In this document: one piece after another, positions 33,852 to 45,700 of the stretch | How positions within the stretch are numbered: position 1 is the first letter of the stretch | How the letters are laid out: the number at the start of each line of letters is the position of its first letter | DNA from: Pisolithus tinctorius | Lineage: Eukaryota > Basidiomycota > Agaricomycetes > Boletales > Pisolithaceae | Assembly (NCBI GenBank): GCA_024663395.1 | Contig: JANFAH010000121.1 | Span: 1-64,000 of the forward strand | DNA: 64,000 bases | Reading direction: 5' to 3' | Position numbers and translations under genes: made by a program | The notes under the pieces: generated by a model | The model's database searches: none | What the model was told of the DNA's origin: nothing | The model's input: the letters and a program-made list of their open reading frames with translations, nothing else

Positions 33852-35507
33852 TTAGCAAAATCTTGCCAGTACATAGCATCCGACGGTGACCTTATATCCA
33901 CCACCCGTCAGACCGGGATGGATACAACTTGTAAGAATGGGGAACACGGAATTCACCTCCATCACAATTTCGCTGCTCATGACTGGCCATCGCAGGCCGT
34001 TCGCACGACCAAGGCCGAGCCCAGCAGCGAGACGCACCATCGAGCCGTCATGTCCGACACATATGTGCAGCTTGTGCTTCGGTCGCCCCTGTACCCCGAC
34101 AACATGACTTGTTACACCAATATGTGCAATATTGTCCCTCAGGTTCTCCTCACCTCCGTTGTAAGAAGTGTTCCGGTTGGACACGTGCCGCAAAGTATTT
34201 GCAAGCTCGGCAAAGAAAATATCGAACGCGAGTTTGACGTACTGGCTAGCTTGTAGTCCATCATTAAAAAGATAACTGTACCACGAGCAAATGCCGCGGC
34301 GCAAGCGGAGGGGTTTGAACGTTCGTTAGACGTAAAATCTGAAGCGGTCCCTAATGAAACAGTCCACACACCATCTTCGCGTCTTCTTGACTGACATAAG
34401 CACCAGTTACATTACACGGGAGGGAGTGTCCGTGGCACGTCCTGGACGTGAAGGTGTCAAAGAAGCGATCATCTGCGCAAACACGTGCAGTTGTGAAGAG
34501 AATGGACACAAGGAACATGAAACCAGGTGGTACTTACACCAAGAATTCCACGCGTCTAGCCCAGTTGTGCCCAACGTTTCATCCAGCCTCCGCTGGAGTG
34601 GTCCATCCAAGACGACATGGCTTGCGCCTCGGCGCGGAGTTGACCAGCAACGGGGCACGCATAGTTCGGCACGAGTGGGTCGATCTAATTGGAAAACGTC
34701 ATATCTTGGCCCAGGAACAAGGGAACCACGCAAATCATATGTATGACCACGCACGATATCAGGCTGAATATACATGGGCCATTGTTTACTCGCAGTGTTG
34801 GGATCCATACCGTAGAGCATCGCACCGGCTACTTGCTGCGTCCTCGGCTCCGTCGACGTTCGAACGTATATCTCCTTCTCGCTCACGTGCTCCAAAAACC
34901 TGAGTCTCTCATGGTATACTCCCCATCCTGTTCACACAGGCCGACGATATAAGCCCTGTAGCAGCTCGTACCCTCATAAACGTACCCGTCCATGTTTTAT
35001 GGCATCGTCAAGCCCTTCACGAGTAAGCTGTCCAGAGTCGCATGTACCCGCCCATATGCGATCTGCAAAAGGGTGGGGAAAAGGTGTCCTTGTTGCGGTG
35101 AATATTTGAGCCGTCCCGCCAGCGTATGACTGTGTGGTATGATGCTGGAGCAGTTTCCATCCGGTGATGGGGTTGAGAGTGCGTTCGGACAGGTGAAGGT
35201 TATCTGGGGTGCGCTGTAGCATCGATGAGAATGGTTGACAAGTAGTAACAGCAAGGCCCCGACCTTGTGATGCCGCATGACCACTATGACGCACCGGAGT
35301 CGTGCACCAGACTCGTTTGCAATGAGTAGTGATCAGGGTTGACATGAGGATACATTGCAGTAGTCGTAAGTATCCCATGGCAAATTGCTCAGTGTAGTGG
35401 ACGTGTTGTAGCCTGAGACTGAAGGCGTCGAGGTCTACAGGACGGTCTGCTTGTGTACATTGTCCAGAAGAGTCCAGCGCACCTGCATCAGTTGCAACTA
35501 CGTGCAA
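33852..35507 (-). pseudogene. Histidine acid phosphatase (phytase-like), degraded
   Basis: Minus-strand gene of the histidine phosphatase branch 2, whose members are usually secreted and release phosphate from organic esters. The N-terminal ORF (35,507 down) has ALRLQ-like sequence and then WAGTCDSGQLTREGLDDAIKHGR, the family's CxxGxLTxxG element. The middle ORF has EKEIYVRTSTEPRTQQVAG. The C-terminal ORF has ICVGHDGSMVRLAAGLGL and WPVMSSEIVMEV, the catalytic HD motif region. The N-terminal catalytic RHGxRxP motif is not readable in any frame where it should lie (~35,280-35,400). Frame changes occur between the blocks. Loss of that motif means no activity, unless the exon is hidden by indels. 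Confidence 0.6.
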
Positions 35508-36320
35508 GTCGGATCTGTAAAAGGTGACAGTACTTCAATAGTAATGATCACGTCAAGACGGTGGGTTGTTCCATCCAACTCCATGCACCGCTAGTACAAG
35601 ACCTTGAGAATTCCAGTTACATATGTACACATTTCCTCGCAACTCGAGTCGTCGATTCCGGCAACACGACACCACGGCGAGCAAGTTCGAAAATTGTAAA
35701 GAAACTACGTAACCTTAGCCATTGTATTTCTGTAAAACAAGAGTGCAGCAATGACTCTCAAGGATTATGACAGGCGAACTTGAAGGAGATTTAGTACTCA
35801 TTCCCACTACAATGTGACTCACGCATCTCATGTGTCCTAGAAACATATCGCCTACGTTACAATCCACTGGAATCGACGGGGCTTACGAGTGTCATCTTAA
35901 CACGTCCCCGCTGTGTATTTTTATCTTTCTCCACGTCAATCCTCACCTTGACTTTATCGAAAAGGGCGATCGTAACCTCTCTCTCGTCGGGCCGTCTGGG
36001 ACGGAAGGGTAAACGGTGTAATTCTCTGCGTCCAACCGAACGTCTTGTTTGAACATGACGGGACCTTCCGAGCCCAATCTAGTATGCATTGGGCAGGAAA
36101 TCCAAACGAAGCGAAGAGCAAGAACTGACTCGGGCACGAACACACCGAGCCCATTCCTAAATGTCCGGACGACGAATACTTCCTCGGCGACTCCCCTGAC
36201 GTTTCCAGTTTTCGCAAGAACCTCCCCACGCTTGCGCAGCGCCAGGCCAACATAGAATTCAACGCTCGCGCGACCTACCATTTGCGCCATGCGATGTCCC
36301 TGGTTAAGGACGTCCATGAT
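35508..36320. other. Intergenic, nothing recognised
   Basis: Only short frames on both strands (for example 102 codons minus, 35,954-36,262), without domain or codon pattern. Confidence 0.3.
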
Positions 36321-36325
36321 ACGTT

Positions 36326-37980
36326 CTACATGGACTTTGGAATGGAAAGAAGGATGTAGTGGTGTATGTGCACTTGCCGCTGCGAGCTGGCGGTGCGCGA
36401 GGACGTCTGAAGGAAACCAGAGTAAGCAGTAAAATATCGTGAACAACGCTCGAGGCGATGCCTAGGTGACGAACGGCAGGTTGAAATCGCCGTGAAGCCG
36501 AACGCCCTCAAGCGCTCCAGATTGAAGCTAATGGGCGTGGCATATGTAATGTCAGAGGTTTCCGTAGTGCCGCCACCGCCAGTGAGTAGACCATCGATGC
36601 GTCCGCTGCCGTCGACGATGATTGAACCCGAGTCACCCAGAGCAGAGAAGGGAACAGACTTGCTGTCAGCTGGGAGAATCGCCCATTCCTTGGAGATGAT
36701 GCCAGGGCTGTTTCCGACGTAGTAGCGAATGTACGAAATGACACCGTTGGCGCGGCTGATGGGCAGGCCGGTCTTGCCACCGTTCTTGAGGACCATGATG
36801 TATTTCTCACCGTCCCTGGTCGACCATCTGCGGGCGACGTGTCCTCATCGACCGAAATGGTATCGTGGAGCCTCAGCAGGCGATCGGCGGGATACTTGAA
36901 ATGGGTACGGTTGCGAAAGTCGGGGTACATCTTGAGCATGAAGTCGGCGGAGTCGATCTCCGTGCCAAGGTCGATTACGTTCCCGCAGAAGTTGCTCGCG
37001 TCGATCTTGAACGTGTCGACCTCGATGACAGCGATGTCCTGAGTGAATCCGAGGGAATCGACATTGAACTGGATGGAGGAGCAAGGACACCACGACCGAG
37101 GATGCGATCCGCTCGGTTGGCCCGCTTCGAGACGACCTCCTTGTAAAAGGTGTCAAATCTCTCGATCGCCTCTTCGCTGCATCCCGGAGACGCTCGGGCT
37201 CGGCGCGCTCATCCTCAACATCTTCTCCCTCCCTCCCCTCCGTCATCTGGCGACGCGCTTCCTGTGCTCGGCAATCATTACCTTCCGCCCAATCTGACCC
37301 ATGATGGACGCGACGAGATTCTTGTAAGCGGCGTCGCCGAGAAGGATCACTTTGTGGTGAGGCTGACTGGGATTCTTGCACTCGATTGTCTCGTTTTTTG
37401 CCAGGCTCGGTGGGGAGATGATGTGCCGTGCAGTGACGAGGAAGACCTTGTCGGCAACACCAGACCTAGCGATGTAGAAGCTACCCGTTCCTTTAACATG
37501 CCGCCTTTTATCGGCACAGACGGGGAGGCCGAGCGCACGCTCAGAGGGTCAACGAACGTGAACAAGGGAATTAGACGAGAGGACCGGCGCGAGAAGCTTC
37601 GGGCTAACCGACTTGAAGACACGGGCTTCGCGGATCTCTACCTCGACGTCCTTGATGCCGCAGTTGTAGAGGACTTTGCGAGCATCGAAGGCCACAGTGC
37701 GGCCATTCTCACCGAGAGGGACTCGGGCACGACTCCGATCCAGAGAATGACAGGGGCAGAGGACTCACCTACTATGCCAATGCGGACCGCGTCGAGCCTG
37801 GCCCAGTCCACCTTCATAGCACTGAGGCGGGCAATAACCTGGTCAGCGAAGCCGGCCTCCCAAAGCTCGACGATCTTGTGCTCGCCGACAGCGGGCAGCA
37901 CCCACACCTCGTTGATCGTGTTAGCCACGAAGCTTGGCCGAGAGGGCAGACCATAGTAGTAGCCCCTAACCTACTGGTAG
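36326..37980 (-). pseudogene. Trypsin-fold serine-protease-like protein, frameshifted
   Basis: Minus-strand gene of a basidiomycete-type protein whose C-terminal half resembles a chymotrypsin-fold protease. N-terminal part: YYGLPSRPSF, then NEVWVLPAVGEHKIVELW (~37,880-37,930). Middle: CGIKDVEVEIREARV and VFLVTARHI (a TARH histidine-type motif, ~37,345). C-terminal: GNVIDLGTEIDSADFMLKMYP, LPISRANGVIS, and ALGDSGSIIVDGSGRIDGLL with the GDSGS serine motif (~36,615-36,660). At least three 1-nt frameshifts must be crossed, near 37,706-37,720, near 37,085-37,095 and near 36,800-36,830. No nonsense substitution is obvious. It is either a young pseudogene or a poorly sequenced gene. The substrate is unknown. 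Confidence 0.6.
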
Positions 37981-38355
37981 GTGTAAGGGGCCATCCGCGC
38001 CGTCGCACTCTGCGGTGAAGAGAGTCCGGTTTTGTCGCCGTCGGCGCTCAAAAAAAAGAAGTCATAGAGAGTTGCGATGAGAGTTGACCGTAGAGAACTG
38101 GTAAGAGAGAGGGGTTTGCTGATGTAATGCCAAAGTATTTTCCCCGAAGTTTTTTGGAGACACTTGGGTAGTTCAATCCGAGCGAAGCTTGAGCTTGAGA
38201 TCTGAGACCTTCGACCAAAACCATCCTACGGTGTGACTTATTGCTCTCTGCCTTCCGTCCAACTTCCGTCGCATGTTTTGAACTAGCTTCTTATCTCTCC
38301 TCTTCGCTCGCAAACCGTACGCAACGTCGTCGATCTCGCTCTCGGTCTGATCAAC

Positions 38356-38806
38356 CTAGTGCATAGTCCTTTGTTGCGAAATGCTGATATGTCCCGTTTC
38401 ACCCCAGCGGCTATCAATATGATGCTCAGCCTTCCATGCGCTCTCTCGTTCGCCGGTTACGTCTATTGAAACATTTCCCTCCGCCTGAGCAATGTACGTG
38501 TTGAATCGAATGATGAGGTGCTTGCGCGCCTCTGCGGACCGCCGCCAGTTGAAAGGGACCATGTGCAGTCTCGCGTAAATGCTCTCGTCCAAACAGTTTC
38601 ATGCCGTCGTGAATATCATCAGTGAACGACGCGCCAAAAAGTGCATGGCACAACGCTGCAAACTGACATCTGCCCCCGATCTTCATTAATGACACCGCTC
38701 TCGTCCCCCCTCTCGGAACGCGCGACAAACATGCTATCTCCTGCAGCACTGGCAGACGTTCACATAGTCGTCGTAAACTTACGCATTGAAGTTTTGGCAA
38801 AGGCAC
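38356..38806 (-). pseudogene. Conserved-looking hypothetical protein fragment
   Basis: Two overlapping minus-strand frames form one plausible protein. The first gives LCHALFGASFTDDIHDGMKLF. A 1-nt shift near 38,585-38,600 then leads into DESIYARLHMVPFNWRR and RFNTYIAQAEGNVSIDVTGE, ending GERESAWKAEHHID. The text looks like real protein and similar wording occurs in basidiomycete hypothetical proteins, but I cannot name the family. Start and downstream end are not resolved. Confidence 0.4.
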
Positions 38807-39237
38807 GTCCGACGATGGGAGCTAACTGATGATGTAGGATCTCTTGCAAGCGCGGGGGGTTCTCCCGGAGTCCGACGTTCGCCTGGGTCAGCTCGACTTG
38901 GATGGAATCGCTTTTGAAAATGATGTGCTGATCTCACAAGATCGCGGAGATGCCATCGAATCGTAATATGGGCCATCGTTGAATGTTGCAGTCAGTGAAA
39001 AGGCCGCAGACACACCAGTAGGAAGATTGTCGTTGGATGAACGAGGTCACAATTGTTAGCGGTGTACACGCTGCCCCACTAACTGTTAGTATAAATATTC
39101 CACCTCGACTGCGAGTACCGCATCTTTTCTCTCTGATTCCGTCTTTTTTGGCGTCACTTCAAAGAAAAAAAAAATGTATACAATTGTCCGTGATGAAGAA
39201 GAAACAAAAGAATAGAAAAGAATCCGGATGTACACCC

Positions 39238-41411
39238 TCACCGCACTACCGACGAAGGCACCCACTTCACGCCCAATGCATCATTCTGTCTTACTACTAC
39301 CTTGCCCATCGGGGATGCCGGACCCGGACCCAAACCCGTTTGTACACCCTGCTGTTGCTGCTGCTGATACATCGAGCGTAACATCCTGATCCCACAATCT
39401 CGTGGAGCGACTTCTCCGCATTTCACGTGTGCCCTATCCAACAGGCACGCAAACACGGCGAAAACAAAAACCGTTCAGTAGTCCAGAGAAAGGTGGAGAG
39501 CTCACGTACCGAAGACCACAATCATCACATTCCAGAATAGGCTTCACCCGATCCGCTTCATGCATATATCGCATTTATATCCCAACAGTCCGTTCCCGAC
39601 AGTATCTCCAGTGGATTCCACCCCCCTCCTCCTGGGGACGATGTGGCATTGGGAGCTCGTTTCGCCCCGGGTTTGATCAGCGTGAATCGGTGTAGCGTGT
39701 GTATGGCCTGAATGGACGAGTGACCTCTCGTGGCCACTGCAATGGAGGGGGTGGAAGTATGTGCAGTACGGTAGGTGTAGTTCGTCCTGGACGGAGTGTG
39801 TGGAGTACGTCGGTTCTGGTGGTATTGCAGAGCTGTCGGATGGAGATGAGGATGTGATATCAGGTGGTAAGGGGTCGGGAGTTGCGTTTGGGTCTTGCAT
39901 TGGCTTGATCGTGAGGACAGACGATAAGGAGGGAATGATGGTATGAACGAGGTTGGTACCAATCACCCTCCGGGAGATCCGTGTAGCCGCTGGACGTGTT
40001 CAGTAGGGGCTGCACGCTGTTCTCGCTGTCTCCTGTACAATAATGGTGCGATAGAGTGTAAGGGGTGAAGCTGGAGGGTACTTACCATTGGTGGCCCCAC
40101 AAGAGTCATCACTCAACTCGACGCTGATGGAGCGTTTTGTATCGCCTTGACAGCCTCTTCTTCGCTCGTACTCTCTTCGGCACTCGATGGCACTGCAACG
40201 ACCTCCTCCGCCAAAACACGGACGTCTGTCCGGCCGATACCTTTACCAATCCCCATCCCGAAACTGGGTATTCGAGGAGCGACTCCCGTCGTTTCCCTTT
40301 CGACATAAACTTAACGCTGCCTAAATGTAGATCTTCTGCTTCGGGTCGCGACAGTACCTCTGTTTCGATGTCCCTCAGACGGTCGAGGATGACGCGGGTT
40401 GTCGGTCGGGCGGCGGGATCGTTGGCTATGGCAGTCTAGACAGAGTGCGAGGAATGCCGGCGGACATCCTGGATTTGCCAGTCTTCGTACCTCGTCCGGG
40501 TCTATACCGAACGTGAGCTGGTCCTCGCGAAGTGCTCCTCGTCAGCCACCTTCCTCGCCGCAATCTCGCAAAATATAACACCCATCGAGAAAATATCCGT
40601 TGGGAGGTCAAACTCTTTGCCAAGCAGAATTTCTGGCGACATGTACGAATCCGTTCCACAAAACGTCAACCGTTTGCTTTCCTCTGCGTTGCGTGCTGCG
40701 ATACGTGCGAACCCGAAATCGGTGATCTTGAGACGACCGTTGGTTGTGACGAGGAGGTTTTCGCCTTTGATATCGCGGTGGATGCATTTGCGGGCGTGGA
40801 GGTATGCGATTGCGCGCGCGATATCCGTGGCGAAGGATATGCGGAGACGCCATGGGAACGGGTTGGTTTTGTCAACTATGTACATGCGCAAGTTGCCTGC
40901 TGCGATGGGAATACGGGTCTCTGATGAGATTTAATGATCTTACCGTTCTCGATGTATTCAGATACGATGAAGATACGTCCGTCTGGGGGAGGTGCACGCG
41001 AAAGTCCCAGGTAGAGGACGACGTTTGGATGGCGCGATTCCCTATGCAATGCGATTACCGTGTGAGGGAGGGTTATGGAAGACAGTCGAATTATTTACTT
41101 CATGAGTCTCCATTCTCTCTCGAAATACTTGGCTACGTTGTAACTGTTTGAGGGAAGGACCTCTTTAATCGCGACCTCGATGCCGAGGTAGGAGCCTGAT
41201 AAGACGTAGAGATGGGTGTTTGGAGTAGCGTTTGTGGGTATGTATGCGCTACACACCTCTGTAGACGTTGCCGAATGAGCCGGACCCCAGCTTCTTCCAC
41301 TTACCCTTGATGTCCTAATGGTGAGGAGAACGAGTGTAAGTAGGGTATTTTGTAGGATGACACTCCAAGCAACATACGTACGAATGGGATGACATCGAAA
41401 GCATCTGACAT
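39238..41411 (-). pseudogene. TKL-type protein kinase with C-terminal C1 finger, frameshifted
   Basis: Serine/threonine or dual-specificity kinase of the tyrosine-kinase-like group. Start ATG 41,411-41,409 begins MSDAFDVIPF. A 67-nt intron (41,315-41,381) precedes GKWKKLGSGSFGNVY (P-loop). Another intron (41,196-41,256) precedes YLGIEVAIKEV (catalytic Lys). Further exons give HPNVVLYLGLSRAP, then CIHRDIKGENLL, KITDFGFARI and CGTDSYMSPEILL. After the kinase come a Ser-rich linker and a C1-type zinc finger split by an intron (CDICMKRIG ... LECDDCGLR | AHVKCGEVAPRDCG), then a Gln run (CAG repeat, ~39,350). Frameshifts of 1 nt are needed near 40,505, near 40,435, near 40,270 and near 39,557. All kinase catalytic residues are intact up to the first shift. 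Confidence 0.75.
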
Positions 41412-42716
41412 GGCTGATGGTAGGACGAGCGAGGGGCATCCCCGCGGACATCATTTCGGGCTGGGCTGGCTCTCCTGACCTGACACGACACGTGACCACC
41501 TCCCGCTGTTCAGGGGTTTTGTTGCAGCAGTCGACCAGGATGCCACAAGCCCAGAGTCACGAGAGACTACTGTTCGAATATTCAACGCTGGGACTGTACG
41601 TGCCCTCTGACATCAGTGCTAGCCGATATTGCTTTTTCCCCACGTCCTCGAGACTTGCTGTCACCGGAAGAATCAAGTGAAAGTTCCAGAAGGACCCCTC
41701 CGAGTCTAGTCAGTGAATACACAAGACAGTCTGATTGATCATACCACAGTCGCATAGATCCTCACTCCTGCCTTGCTTGCTCCACCGACTCACCTTGGTA
41801 CGAGTACGCTGGACACGACTTCAACCTGTCCCAACACTGCGCACTGTGTCCACAGTGTGCGGGTTTTCGCAGGTAGGCCCCTGAATGATCCGCTCGTTCA
41901 TGGGCGACGTTTTCAAGACATTTATACTGCTCATGTTTCACTTTGACTTTGCGAATGCATTGCAGTCGCAACAGTTTTAACGTGGCCGAGAGAAGGAGAA
42001 ATGGAAAAGGCTTGGACCACTGCCCGAAAACTGGAAACGAGTCCATTTTCTGTTCAGGTCGACGTGCCTACATACTTCGCTTTGCAACCGCTGAGCCCTA
42101 CACCGAAGCCCCAGAGCGTGTGACCTCAAGATTTCATCCTTTTTTGCAAAAGATCAAGCCGTTTGGACTCTTCTGATGGATCTGGTCATTTCTTATAATG
42201 CACACAGCTTCGGTCACTAACATGGCCGATATCAGTGCCTTCAATAAGGTGACGGCATACCAAGTGTCGAAGAAGACCCGAGGCAGAGCCAGGCAAGTCT
42301 AGCTAGTCAGTATAACAAGTGTAGAATGTCACTCTTCCACTGCGTTGTCCACAGGCACCCAACTCTACCGCGGGTCGGACAGGTCGGTGTCAACGTGTAC
42401 CTGCTGAGGCACGGTTTTCGTTCCCCGACCCGCGATGTTACCTGTGAGCTAGTTTTTCTCGCATGTCTCAAGCAAAGCTCAGGACTCCGAATCGATCCGG
42501 ATGCCGTTTAATAGTGCCCGCAAGTCGCTAGGATTCGAGACTTAAGGCGGGATCCACGGTCGCACTGTTGGACATCCCTTTTAACAGTTCGAGCCGAAAG
42601 CGTTGCTTAACTGAAATTGTACAGCTTGTATAGTACATGGTGATTTCAAGTATGCATATGGATACACATAACATGTGGTGAGTCTTACAGGCAAGTGCAT
42701 CTCGACAAGTTCGACC
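41412..42716. other. Intergenic between two minus-strand genes
   Basis: No domain is seen. It should contain the promoter of the kinase gene (near 41,412) and the 3' flank of the GTPase-TPR-HET gene (near 42,716). Frames up to 94 codons exist but look random. Confidence 0.3.
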
Positions 42717-45700
42717 TCATACGATTTCCGGAACCAGTACTTCACTGTCTAGGATACTATCCAGGTCTTGGACGCAAGCCACAATTTCAGAATCACTTGC
42801 GATTCTCTCATACTCGTTATGAGGCAGCCGCCTTAGCAGGAGTGCATTGAATGGCTGCTCGAGTTGTTCCAATAACTTCCACGGAGCATTTATGTCACTG
42901 TCCGCCTGTGCTTCAAGCCATTTTGGATGCCAAGGACGAACGAGGACATATGATCCAGACGTTTCCTCAAGATTGACGGACAGTGTGACCTCGATGGGCC
43001 GCAGGTGTGGTGCGTGAATCTCATACACGCAACACGAGGGGCTGGTAGAACCAGTGTGAAGCGGTTTGACCGTCGTGACCCAGTGGGCGATGCAGGGCAG
43101 CGTAAGCCTCTGATTGACAAACCGCGCACGCGGTAACTTCGCAAGGGAACTGTACAACTTCCGCGCCTTTTCAAGGTCGAGGCCATCTCGTCCACTGGTA
43201 TTGTTGGTAGTTGCTGGTACACAGGGTAATGTCTGGTATGGCGCCGAGATCGGCAGGAAAACAGCTATGGATAGAGGGACGCCTCCCCGACCCAATCCAA
43301 GACCGAAATGTCTCCAGAACGTGATATAATTTCCGCTAGCAAACGTCCAAGCGCGTTCTCCGCAGATTCGCCATAAAGGACTGGTAAGTGCAGCCTGAAA
43401 ATACCAAAAAGAGAATACGCGACATCTTCTGGCCGAGTGGTACGTCGGCTCGATGCCCACTGAAGCCTCGATCGTGCTTCGTCCATGCCTGGGTAGAAAT
43501 TCACAAGATGCCACTCTGCTATTCCAGTTGCCTTCTGAAGCTCTGCAAGCATAGTGGGATCCGCTTTGTGATTTGCCACTTCACGATTCATGCAGAGCGA
43601 CCAGTCCTGTGTATAGAACAATATGGTGGGCGAAGCCAGTAACTCTTGCAGAGTCCAACCTCGCTTGAACCAGATACTGTCTACAAGCGAACAGGGGTTG
43701 GAGACGTCGGACAGGTACACGAGCGTCAGGGAGGACCGACGATACCATGAAAACATGGAGCCAATGGCCTCTTGAAGTTCGGCGCTGCTATCTTTGTCGA
43801 TGCAACAAGTGTCGCTCCATGCCCATAGGAAACCACGTCCGAAAGCACAAAGACAAAACTCTTGGAGCTTGACCAGACACTCTGTACCACTCAAGTCATA
43901 GACGTTCTTGCCTTCAACGTCACGTAGTAATGGTTCGCTGCTCTCCCACCTGTGGGAAAGCATGACATATCGAAAGAAATTGATGACCGCATCGCGGATC
44001 CGCGTTTCACGTAGCTGGCCATCAAGCGTAGATATTGACGAAAGTAGTTGGCCGTATTGAGGACTAGCTTCGAAATGGGATAGCTGCGCATCTCGATTAC
44101 ACAGGATGCCGGTCGTGGTATGCAACAGTCGTAATGGCATGTTTCCGAGTGTTTCAGAGACAATTTTCCTTATTAATTGTTTCAGATGGTGGCGACTAGA
44201 GCTTGAGGTACTGGTCCCCGCTACGGGAAGTCTAGAACCCCGTTTTCTGATCTTTGCTGTAAGGTAACTCGTAAGACAGTCCCGAGATAGTGTGTAGTCT
44301 GGGTGCCCCGGGTGACAGAGTGCTAACGCGGCACGTCCAAGCTTGATCGCTTCCTCTATGTCGGTCACCGCGCCCAGTTTCTGGAATTTTTCGTGAAGGC
44401 CGCCAGCAAGGTTAAGAAGAGGTCTGCATTGTTGGGACAGGGGCGTGCGTTCTAACGCAGCCCAACGGAGAGTTACGATCTCCTCTATGTCTGCCACCGC
44501 ACCCTCCCTCCTGAAGCGTTCATAAAGGCAATCATCAAGGTTGGCAAGAATTTGTTGTCGCCTTGGGTCATCCTCGGTTACGCTATCTAACGCAGCTCGG
44601 CGGAGCGTAACGACTTCATCTAAATCCGCTTTCGCTCCTTCCTGCTCAAACCGTTCAGAAAGAGACGCAGCGCAGTTAAGAAGAGCTGAACAGCGATCTG
44701 GGTGTCCAGGGTCAGTGACCTCCAGCACAGCACGTCGAAGTGCGACGGTTTCCGTCAAATCATCCATAGAACTCTCTCTCTTAAATCGCAGATAAATGCA
44801 ATCACTGAGGTTTACGAGTATCGACCGTCGTCTTGCATCTCCGGAGGGTATACATTCCAATGCCGCTCGTCTGAGGGTGATGATCTTATCCAAGTCTACC
44901 TTGTCTCCTCCCCTCTTAAACCGGTCAGAAAGGCAGTCAGCCAGATTGACTAGAGTTCTGAAGCGATCCGGGTGTTCAGGGGGGGTAGCCCTCAGAACGA
45001 CACGTTGGATGAGGATGATTTCCGTCAAATCTGCCATGGAGCCTTGTAACTTGAATCGCACACTAAGGTAATGAGCGAGCTTGAGGAGGATCGGTCGTCT
45101 CTTTGGGTCTCCCGAGGGCGTGGAGTCCAATAGATTTCGTGTGAGTGGGATGATCTCGTCCAAATCTTCCGCGGCGCCATCCTCCCCAAACCGCGTTTCA
45201 AGAAGATCAGCGAGATAGCTGAGAGCTGAAAGATGACCCGGGTCTTCCGGAGGAGTTAGCTCCTGCACATTCCGCCAGAGCGAGATAATCAGATCTAAGT
45301 CAGATTTCATCTTTTCCTTGCTGAACCGCTGAGAGAGGAGAGAAGCTAGGTCGATGAGAGCCGAGCGGTGATCTGGATGATCCGATGGAGTGCTTTCCAA
45401 TACCGCTCGTTGGAATGAGATCATCTCGTCCAAATCTTCCTTCCCCCCTTCAATTCTGAACCTGTCCCACAAGCGGTCAATGAGATTGATGAGAGCCAAG
45501 CGGCGATCGGGACCCTCGGGAGTCAATTCCAACACAGCACGTTGGAGTGCGATGACTTCCGCCAAATCTGAGATAGTACCATCCCTCTTGAACCGCTGGC
45601 AAAGGTGATCGCTGAGTCGAGCGAGAATTGAACGTCGCTCCAAGGACCCCGAGGGCATGGATCCCAACGCAGCTTTCTGGAGGCTAATGGTCTCGTCCAA

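Noticed and set aside
36845..37381. 178-codon Arg-rich minus-strand ORF, and a 268-codon plus-strand ORF at 37,150-37,956
   Set aside because: The first is out of frame with the protease-like peptides and the second is antisense to them. Neither has a domain.
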